This document shows positions 33,929 through 40,296 of a stretch of 61,246 bases of DNA, piece after piece; the first letter of the stretch is position 1, and the number at the start of each line of letters is the position of its first letter. The notes beneath the pieces are model-generated. The model did no database searches and had not been told where the DNA came from. It saw nothing but the letters and a program-made list of their open reading frames with translations. The position numbers and the translations under genes are program-made. Origin of the DNA: a virus; IMG/VR virus record IMGVR_UViG_3300021403_000010, positions 1 to 61,246 of that record; one strand, written 5' to 3'.

Positions 33929-34818
33929 TTTTCCCACCGCCTCATTTCCGCGTCCACCCACTCAACCACATGCCGCATGTTCGCCGCGTCCGAGTTCACC
34001 CAGTCAGGCTCCCCAGGGTCGATCAAGTGCATTGCTGTTCCGTTAAACCGAATATTCCACGGCTGAATGTCACGGTGCGGTGGGTTTGGCACCGGCATGT
34101 CTCGCAGGAGTTTTAGCACTGTGTCACGAGTTGGGTAGACGCCGCCGAGTTCGCAGAAGTTCTGGAGCGTGAGGCCATGCACGAATGGCTGAGTGTTCCA
34201 GACCGGGCCGCGCTTGTGTAGCAGAGCGATGTCTTTGTGGTCGTGCCCGGTTGTGACCACGCATCGAACTTCGTGGGGTTTTGCTTTTGCGGACTTGGCA
34301 TTGAGCATGACTGAATACTGACTACCAGGTTCTTGTTTCGAAATCTCGTAAAGTGGGCGTTTCAGATGACCCTCGAATTGAGCGGTGTCACCTAGGCAGC
34401 GGGAAGTTTTGCTACACCAGTAGTAAATTTCCTGAGCGTATTCCACGTTGCAGGTTTTTAGATCATCAGGGCCGGGTATCTGAACAAACAGTGAGCCGTA
34501 ATCGAACAAAGCTCCAAGCGCTCGCACCCAGTTGTCCTTGAGCCAATGTAAGATATTCAGTGCAAGTGCCACATCGAAGTCCTCAGACCGGCTCAGTCCT
34601 TCCAGGTCCTCACACGTCAGTTCTTTCCGCAAATGCATCGTGCGCGGCGCGTACACGTTGCGCGCGTCTTTCTCGGCCAGGACAACAATCGCGTTCTCGT
34701 ACGCGGTAGCAATTTCAAGACCGACGCAGGCGTGAATGCCCGCTCCGAAGTCGAACACAGTGAACGGTCGCTTGAACCGGTCAAGCGCGGGACGGAGCAG
34801 GTCTAGCCGCTCAGACAC
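33925..34818 (-). CDS. Methyltransferase-like / kinase-like fusion protein
   Basis: GTG 34818 behind GAGAGGAGC; 297 residues. The N-terminal half has a Rossmann pattern (FTVFDFGAGIHACVGLEIAT; DFDVALALNILHWLKDNW). The C-terminal half carries PPHRDIQPWNIRFNG followed by MHLIDPGEPDW, which resembles the HxDxxxxN catalytic loop and the DxD of aminoglycoside/choline-type kinases, although the second motif is DPGE. A two-step glycan-modifying enzyme is possible. The kinase domain would be short, so activity is uncertain. Confidence 0.55.
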   Translation of the reverse strand: MSERLDLLRPALDRFKRPFTVFDFGAGIHACVGLEIATAYENAIVVLAEKDARNVYAPRTMHLRKELTCEDLEGLSRSEDFDVALALNILHWLKDNWVRALGALFDYGSLFVQIPGPDDLKTCNVEYAQEIYYWCSKTSRCLGDTAQFEGHLKRPLYEISKQEPGSQYSVMLNAKSAKAKPHEVRCVVTTGHDHKDIALLHKRGPVWNTQPFVHGLTLQNFCELGGVYPTRDTVLKLLRDMPVPNPPHRDIQPWNIRFNGTAMHLIDPGEPDWVNSDAANMRHVVEWVDAEMRRWEK

Positions 34819-35416
34819 TGGGAGTGCTCCTCTCAAAACATACTACTTTGTGGAACCAAGGGGCTACGTGGTGATCACTCTGGGCCGCTTCCAATACTCC
34901 ATTTCGAAGTAATCGGGTTCGCCATACAGTAAGCACATAGCCCCGAAATGCGAACTTATCAGACCAGTAATCAAGCGGTTGCTCGTTGACGTGTTGCAGG
35001 CCACCCTGGCCTGGAGTCGCCGCTGTCATCACCACCATGTCCGAGCAGTTGCACAACGTCTCTACCAGTGTGTCCGCGTACTCAGGCTCCAGGTGCTCAG
35101 CAACTTCGATGCACAGGGCCAGGTCGTAGCGTATCGCTGGCCGGAGCGGTATCCGCAGGTCGTGCCGCACCAGCCCCATCGATACGCTTTTCTCCAGGGC
35201 CTCATGCGCCCCATCTACACCAACACAGTTAATGCCCAAGAAGTGTGCCTTCAGCACAAAGTGTCCGGTCCCACAACCAACATCAATCATCCACTTTGGG
35301 TCGAACAAACGCTTGAGCAGCGGGACAAACCACTCCGCGTGTTTCAGACCTTCCGCTTGGTTGGCGGCGAAGAACTCGGCTGTGTAGAACTCGTCAAGGT
35401 TGTAAGGGTTTGACAC
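34811..35416 (-). CDS. SAM-dependent methyltransferase
   Basis: A 201-residue protein with class I motif I (WMIDVGCGTGHFVLKAHFLG), the acidic post-I residue in NCVGVDGAHEAL, and YDLALCIEVAEHL as motif II. GTG 35416 overlaps the upstream gene end. In a glycosyltransferase operon it most likely methylates a glycan, but the substrate is not shown. Confidence 0.85.
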   Translation of the reverse strand: MSNPYNLDEFYTAEFFAANQAEGLKHAEWFVPLLKRLFDPKWMIDVGCGTGHFVLKAHFLGINCVGVDGAHEALEKSVSMGLVRHDLRIPLRPAIRYDLALCIEVAEHLEPEYADTLVETLCNCSDMVVMTAATPGQGGLQHVNEQPLDYWSDKFAFRGYVLTVWRTRLLRNGVLEAAQSDHHVAPWFHKVVCFERSTPSV

Positions 35417-36083
35417 GGCCTACCTCCAGAGCTTTTCTGTAAGTCTCTTCCCGGCCTGGTGCACGACCATTGAAGTGAAACACGGACGGGTACGTGCCTG
35501 TAAGAGTGTTTCGGAAAGTGTTCCAGTCAATGTCGCCGTCGCGGAAGCCGTACATGGTTTGGAACAACTCACATTTGTTGTCTACCGCGCGTGGCGGGAG
35601 CAGAATCGACCACTCGTACTGGTCGTCATCACGAGTCTGACCTTCAACAAGTAAGTCCAGGTCTTCAAGAACCCACTTCCGCCAGCCGCCCCAGCAGCCT
35701 CCATTGGGGTACTTGTAGGGGCCTCTCGTGTAGCGGAACTTCGGAGCCAGAGATGGCTCGGGGTAGCAGTTTTTCTCCCCTGCGATTATAGTCGCACCAC
35801 CCAACAGAATCCGAGTCCCAAACCATGCGCTTAGTTTGCTGGCTGGGTCCAACACGAACGTGTCCGACGAGTCCAGAAACAATACTCGTTCCTCCGTCCG
35901 CCCGCGCAAGTACTCAGCCGCACCTTTGATCCTGCCCATGAACCCAGGCCAGGGCTCACCGTGCCCGTACGAGCCCAGCTTAATGCCCACTCGTTCGCAC
36001 GATTCTCTGAGCAGTGCGGAGTTGGGGTCGTTGCCCCCACCCGTATATTCGCAAGTAAAAACCAACAACGATTCGCTACTCAT
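35394..36083 (-). CDS. Glycosyltransferase of the PLOD/procollagen type
   Basis: A 229-residue protein. LLVFTCEYTGGGNDPNSALL opens the fold; RVLFLDSSDTFVLDP is the metal/nucleotide-binding region, where the SSD resembles DxD; NGGCWGGWRKWVLEDLD and DDDQYEW follow, as in the glucosyltransferase domain of lysyl hydroxylase-type enzymes. Operon position supports a glycan role. It overlaps both neighbours. Confidence 0.7.
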   Translation of the reverse strand: MSSESLLVFTCEYTGGGNDPNSALLRESCERVGIKLGSYGHGEPWPGFMGRIKGAAEYLRGRTEERVLFLDSSDTFVLDPASKLSAWFGTRILLGGATIIAGEKNCYPEPSLAPKFRYTRGPYKYPNGGCWGGWRKWVLEDLDLLVEGQTRDDDQYEWSILLPPRAVDNKCELFQTMYGFRDGDIDWNTFRNTLTGTYPSVFHFNGRAPGREETYRKALEVGRVKPLQP

Positions 36084-36789
36084 ACAACACTCCCAGCCAA
36101 CGCTCCGTTCTCAGCTCCGCCCCCGGCTGCGGCTTTCCCTCTGTGTTGGTGAGCCCGCAGTCGGCCACGCAGAACGGCTTGACCACGCCGATTCTCCCGT
36201 CGTGGTTACGAATTGCTTGGCAGAAGCTCACGTCTTCGCCCTGGCACACGCCTGGCGCGCTCGACACAAACGAGTTCCCGAACTCCCACCAAGTAGACCA
36301 AGGCATGAACCAGTGAGTGCCGGGGAGTGCCTCGTACTCCTCCAAATATGTCTCTGGCGTCTGTGTGCCACCGACTACAGCAATCGCGTGGTGGTAGGGG
36401 TGCTGTTGTCCGCCCCACAGCTTAAAGCCCAGGCCGCGCGTCAGCTCGGCTGCCGTGACCATTGTGGAGAGCCAGTCGTTGCCAAAGTACACGTCACTGT
36501 CTACGGTGCAGAGCCAGCCGTCGCTGCCGAAGCGCGCGCAGGACCACTCGATACCCAGGCGTTTGAGCGACGAGAGCTTGTGGTTGGAGTTCAGTACCGA
36601 GAGTGCGGTTATATTTGGCCACCCAGCGGCTGCTTCGACGAGTCGGCCAACTTTAAAGTTGAGGTCTCCTGACGCGTCATGAACAATTGTCAGATTGAAC
36701 TGGTCGGGGGATGTGTGATCGAGCAAACTTCGAAAAGCTTGCTCGGTTAGGCGGTAACGCCCGCGCACGGTCAAAACGATGTTGGTCAT
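36076..36789 (-). CDS. Glycosyltransferase family 2
   Basis: A 237-residue GT-A protein: NIVLTVRGRYRLTEQAFRSL, NLTIVHDASGDLNFKVG, GWLCTVDSDVYFGNDW (the DSDV metal motif) and CQGEDVSFCQAIRNHDGRIG (catalytic ED). ATG 36789 overlaps the preceding stop. Probable transferase in a chain with the other operon enzymes. Confidence 0.85.
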   Translation of the reverse strand: MTNIVLTVRGRYRLTEQAFRSLLDHTSPDQFNLTIVHDASGDLNFKVGRLVEAAAGWPNITALSVLNSNHKLSSLKRLGIEWSCARFGSDGWLCTVDSDVYFGNDWLSTMVTAAELTRGLGFKLWGGQQHPYHHAIAVVGGTQTPETYLEEYEALPGTHWFMPWSTWWEFGNSFVSSAPGVCQGEDVSFCQAIRNHDGRIGVVKPFCVADCGLTNTEGKPQPGAELRTERWLGVLYE

Positions 36790-37496
36790 TCAGGTACCCT
36801 CAGAGGCAGCACGTCTCGATACTCGTGGTACAGAAAGGCGTGCGGACGGCGGTGATCCTCTTCAACCGAGTTGCCCTGTAACCACTTGGCCTTTGCATAC
36901 GACTCTGTCACGCTCGTGCCTCCACCTGCGTGGTGACACGGCACCCCGACCATCCAAGTCTCCTTGCCCTGGCGCGCGGCTTCACACGCGAGCCATGTGT
37001 CGAGGCAGTGAAAGGTCAAGTGTTCGGTGGGCCAGCCTCCTACGTCCAGCAACCAGTCCCTGCGTACGGCCAGCAGGAAAGCGTCCAGTACGGCGACTCG
37101 TTTGATACCGGCTTCGTGCGAGCCGTGGACTTGCCAGTCGGACTGGTTACTTGCGTAGCCGTAGCGAGCGAGTTGTTGGAGTTCATAGGGCTTGCGGTAG
37201 ATGTCGGGGTGGCCCAGGGCGGTCGCGCCACCGAGGCCGGCCACGACGCAGTTGGGGTTGGTGAAGATGGCTTCGAGCCGAGTCATCCAAGTTGGATCGT
37301 GGATGGTGAGGTCTGAGTGTAGGTATACCAGAATGTCACACGTTTCTTCTTGTAGGATTCTCTGGTAGACAGCACAGGGTGAGACTTCATTGTTTGGATT
37401 ATTCCGAATTCGAACCGGGTACGGAACAACACTCGGACCTGTATAATTGTCCGCAGCGACAATGAATGCCTGAATGTCCAGTTTGGTCTCTGTCAC
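36786..37496 (-). CDS. Glycosyltransferase (family 2-like)
   Basis: GTG 37496 overlaps the stop of the GT4 gene (GTGA); 236 residues. Features include IQAFIVAADNYTGPSVVPY, CDILVYLHSDLTIHDPTWMT (HSDL as DxD-like site), VAGLGGATALG and FHCLDTWLACEAARQGKETW. The divergent nucleotide-binding motif lowers certainty about the donor. Confidence 0.75.
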   Translation of the reverse strand: MTETKLDIQAFIVAADNYTGPSVVPYPVRIRNNPNNEVSPCAVYQRILQEETCDILVYLHSDLTIHDPTWMTRLEAIFTNPNCVVAGLGGATALGHPDIYRKPYELQQLARYGYASNQSDWQVHGSHEAGIKRVAVLDAFLLAVRRDWLLDVGGWPTEHLTFHCLDTWLACEAARQGKETWMVGVPCHHAGGGTSVTESYAKAKWLQGNSVEEDHRRPHAFLYHEYRDVLPLRVPE

Positions 37497-38671
37497 TTCA
37501 ACCCCTCCAGCAACCACTTCGTCCACGGGTGCTTCAACTTTTCCCATCCCAAATACGAAACTCTGTCTGCTAACTGCTCACTCCTGTACTCCCAGTCCCC
37601 GCGCTTACGCTCCACCTGCTCCTTGACCTTTGCCGCAAACCCATACCCGCTCAGCACAGCCCGCAACACATTGTGCTGCGTGTCTACGCGCATTGCGACT
37701 GGCAGCACCCGGCAGTCTTCCTCGACCAGCTCCGCGCCCGCCGCGTAGTCCGTGACCACGCAGGCTGTCCCGCACGCCTGCGACTCCGCTGTCACGTACG
37801 AAAACCCTTCGCCAGCGGTTGGGTTCACGGTGCAGTCACAGGCCGAGTACCTGACCGCGAGCTGTTCGTCCGTCAACTCGGTTGTGACTTCGAGGCAGTC
37901 CTGCACTCCGTAGTCCGCCGCGAGCGCGTACACGTTCCAGTACCGCACCAGCACGTCGGTGTGCAGCCAGAACTTGAACTTACTGCCGTACTCTTGCCGG
38001 AGAGCGGCTGCACACTCGAAGGCTGCGGGCATGTCTTTCCTGGCCTGGTTGGTCATGTTCGCCCCGACGTAGACACCGTTCTCGTCCCCACCCAGCAACG
38101 CCTTCGCGTTGGCGTATGGGTGGAACTTGTCCAACCAGAGCCCATGCGGCAACCAGTCCGCGTCCGTGCGGCCACTCGCTCGCATGACTTGGCATCCGAA
38201 CTCACTGGCGACGCAGGCACGGTCGAACCCGTGCAGGCAGGCTTGGCTGGCCACACTGAGCGTTTGTCCGTTGGGGCCAGTGCTGTCCACGGGGCTGTAA
38301 ACCCACTTCTGGAAGTTCCGGTTGGGACCGGCGAAGGCTTCGAGGCCGGTGCCTTGCGGGTGCGTGAACCACAGTAGTCGGCTGAGGTCCCAGTTGCTCA
38401 GTATCACGCCGGGTTCGCCGCCCGAGAAATCGTTCCAGACGCGTTCAAGGTAGCCCTCGCCCCACTGCGCGGACTCTGGAAAGTCTACCTGGTGCCAGGG
38501 GAACTTGCGCTGGTTGAAACCGCCTCGACCCAGGTAACCAACACGAAATTGTGGGAGCGTAGCCGCGAGCGAAGCAATGTCGCGACCGGCGCGGGAGAGC
38601 CCGGAGAGCAGGGACGGTGAGTCTGACAGGATCAGGAGCGGATTGGCGAGGGGCTTGTACGTGAGCTTCAT
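37493..38671 (-). CDS. Glycosyltransferase family 4 (GT-B)
   Basis: A 392-residue protein. Residues 1-170 include SGLSRAGRDIASL, the N-domain glycine-rich loop. The C-domain shows VYVGANMTNQARKDMPAAFE, a donor-binding region with ELTDEQLAVRYSACDCTVNP, and TAGEGFSYVTAESQACGTAC, the E-x7-E-type motif of GT4. It carries the largest enzyme of the glycan operon and comes just after two small genes. Confidence 0.85.
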   Translation of the reverse strand: MKLTYKPLANPLLILSDSPSLLSGLSRAGRDIASLAATLPQFRVGYLGRGGFNQRKFPWHQVDFPESAQWGEGYLERVWNDFSGGEPGVILSNWDLSRLLWFTHPQGTGLEAFAGPNRNFQKWVYSPVDSTGPNGQTLSVASQACLHGFDRACVASEFGCQVMRASGRTDADWLPHGLWLDKFHPYANAKALLGGDENGVYVGANMTNQARKDMPAAFECAAALRQEYGSKFKFWLHTDVLVRYWNVYALAADYGVQDCLEVTTELTDEQLAVRYSACDCTVNPTAGEGFSYVTAESQACGTACVVTDYAAGAELVEEDCRVLPVAMRVDTQHNVLRAVLSGYGFAAKVKEQVERKRGDWEYRSEQLADRVSYLGWEKLKHPWTKWLLEGLK

Positions 38672-38853
38672 TGTTTGATCGGGCTGACTAACTGCTGCAA
38701 GTACACTCGACCGGTGAACAACACAACCAGCCGCTCAGCCCAAGACAGCCTCCACATGCTGGTAGCAACCGCCGCCATAGAAATCAGCATCACGCCCAAC
38801 TTGAGCGGCGCTTCTTCAACAGGTGTGACAACAGGTGGGTCGCCCAAGCTCAC
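38668..38853 (-). CDS. Small membrane protein
   Basis: A 61-residue protein, GTG 38853 overlapping the preceding stop; its own stop overlaps the GT4 ATG. It has one hydrophobic segment (LKLGVMLISMAAVATSMWRL) and a second shorter one. It may anchor the glycosyltransferases, but that is only suggested by linkage. Confidence 0.6.
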   Translation of the reverse strand: MSLGDPPVVTPVEEAPLKLGVMLISMAAVATSMWRLSWAERLVVLFTGRVYLQQLVSPIKQ

Positions 38854-39023
38854 TTGGCCTTCCGTTTCCGCCCGAGCTTGGATTCGTGTTTTCGCTCCAT
38901 CGACTGGCCGAGTGCTGTCTCTTTGGAGCCGCGCATTGCGCCAATCTTGTTCATGATCTTGTACGGGACGCTGCTGTTGGCCCCATACTCACTTTTCAAC
39001 TTGGTTTCTAGGAACTTGGGCAC
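38850..39023 (-). CDS. Small basic protein leading the glycan operon
   Basis: GTG 39023 lies 6 bases after GGGAGG, preferred over TTG 39044. The 57-residue product is basic (MERKHESKLGRKRKAK at the end). Transcription probably begins at the promoter at 39062-39091. Function unknown. Confidence 0.6.
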   Translation of the reverse strand: MPKFLETKLKSEYGANSSVPYKIMNKIGAMRGSKETALGQSMERKHESKLGRKRKAK

Positions 39024-39061
39024 TGGTGTCCTCCCAAACCCCAAACTAACTACGAAGGAAA

Positions 39062-39091
39062 GTTTAACCTAGAAACATGACTGGAGTCAAG
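39062..39091 (-). promoter_or_regulatory. Leftward promoter with operator-like sequence
   Basis: Reverse strand TTGACT (39086-39091), 18-base spacer, TAAACT (39062-39067). The sequence GTTTCTAGGTTAAACT covers the end of the spacer and the -10. It is shared with the promoters at 49454-49483 and 56757-56786. It would drive the glycan operon. Confidence 0.65.
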
Positions 39092-39103
39092 CGAAGAGTT
39101 GTT

Positions 39104-39316
39104 CTACGCGACTTTTTGTTTGAGCGGACACCCGAGCGCTCTGAGTCTGCGTTCGACCCGCTGGTCCTTTGAGCCATAGTCCTGCAACCCGTAGGCAATG
39201 CGCTGCACAAATGCGACCGACACACCCAGTTCACGGCTCAAGCGACTGAACACGCCGTGGTTGGCGAGTACCCAGGCGCGGACCCGGAGGCGGTGTGGGT
39301 CGTTTGAGTCGTTCAT
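39104..39316 (-). CDS. Small helix-turn-helix regulator candidate
   Basis: A 70-residue protein. VFSRLSRELGVSVAFVQRIA is a helix-turn-helix with a typical AxELGVS turn; basic residues follow. ATG 39316 lies 6 bases after TAAACT within a good promoter that also carries GGTTAAACT. A repressor binding the repeated operator and its own promoter is a reasonable inference. Confidence 0.65.
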   Translation of the reverse strand: MNDSNDPHRLRVRAWVLANHGVFSRLSRELGVSVAFVQRIAYGLQDYGSKDQRVERRLRALGCPLKQKVA

Positions 39317-39322
39317 GTGTCA

Positions 39323-39351
39323 AGTTTAACCGGTAAACGGGGAGGGGTCAA
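39323..39351 (-). promoter_or_regulatory. Promoter of the HTH gene, leaderless
   Basis: TTGACC (39346-39351) and TAAACT (39323-39328) with a 17-base spacer; ATG 39316 is 6 bases downstream. ACCGGTTAAACTTGAC resembles the operator-like motif. Confidence 0.6.
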
Positions 39352-39374
39352 TCCCCCAGCCCCAGCCCTGGGGC

Positions 39375-39749
39375 TCACCACCCGCGTTGGCCCAACTCGT
39401 GCAGCTCGCACGACACGGACGGCTTGCCTTGCTTCATGCTCGCTTCAATCTGCATTGGCGACACACCGTTGTCAATCAACGCTTCCCTGTCCAGCGTTTT
39501 CCGTCCACTTCTCTCCACCACCATTACACAAAAGCTCCCGGACCGCACTCCGAAGTGGCCGGCTTCGTTGCAAATGCCGTTGTCGTACACAAGCTCTTTG
39601 ACACGAGTCTTGATTTCGTCCAGCCGTGCGACCGCAAGTTTGAGCGAGTGAGCCTCCTCCAGCAACGCCTTGAGTTCGGCGGCGCAGTGCGGGGGTGTTT
39701 CGGTCACGGGGACTAGGTTGTACAGGTCTTCGTCTTTACGCATTGCCAT
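39375..39749 (-). CDS. Hypothetical replication-region protein
   Basis: A 124-residue protein, ATG 39749 behind GGAGACATATTTGAA. A helical first half (ELKALLEEAHSLKLAVARLD) is followed by a beta-rich second half with GVRSGSFCVMVVERSGRKTL. The C-terminal VSPMQIEASMKQGKPS resembles small phage proteins found near DNA polymerase genes. Function unknown. Confidence 0.6.
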   Translation of the reverse strand: MAMRKDEDLYNLVPVTETPPHCAAELKALLEEAHSLKLAVARLDEIKTRVKELVYDNGICNEAGHFGVRSGSFCVMVVERSGRKTLDREALIDNGVSPMQIEASMKQGKPSVSCELHELGQRGW

Positions 39750-39750
39750 T

Positions 39751-40296
39751 TCAAATATGTCTCCAACTTTTTCTGTCTCGTATGCGAGTTATGGTGTGAG
39801 GGCTGACTGAAAACCTACGTGCCACTTCGCTCATGGAAATGCCGGTTTTCACCAGTTCTCTAATTTTTAGGACTTGGCGATTCTTCAACTTACTTTGACC
39901 GCTGGATTCTCCACGAGCCATACATTCTGGACAGCGCAAGGAAGGGATGAACTTACGACCCCACGCCATGGCGTGTTAAGCATTCTCCGCGCGAGTCACC
40001 CATTCCAGATTGATTGCTCGGTTATCCACCTTATCAAGGTTTTTGTGATTGGCTTCTTCACCGGCTTTAGGCGGCCGAAGGAAAGCCGTCGCCACTATTC
40101 GATGCACAAGAACGTCACGGCGAATCCTGTTATAACAAAGTGTGACTTTCATATAACCGTTTCTGGTCGTGAACACCGGGCGCAAAATGTGATTCTTGTA
40201 GCTCCGGTTGTGGTGGCTTTTGATCCGCCCCAAATTGGAGACCTCATAGTCTGGCCAATCTTGTATAGGTAGCCAGCGTTCTAGTTCTTGTTCCAT
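39751..40296 (-). pseudogene. NUMOD4-HNH homing endonuclease broken by one stop codon
   Basis: From ATG 40296 the frame encodes a NUMOD4 start (WLPIQDWPDYEVSNLGRIKS) and an HNH core (VLVHRIVATAFLRPP ... NHKNLDKVDNRAINLEWVTR). It then stops at TAA 39978-39976 after RAENA. The same frame continues without another stop to 39751, encoding a Cys pair (CPECM) and the usual C-terminal helix-turn-helix (ISMSEVARRFSVSPHTITRI). Family members normally read ENAQHA here, so a single CAA to TAA change explains the break. It overlaps the polymerase end by 16 bases. Confidence 0.8.
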
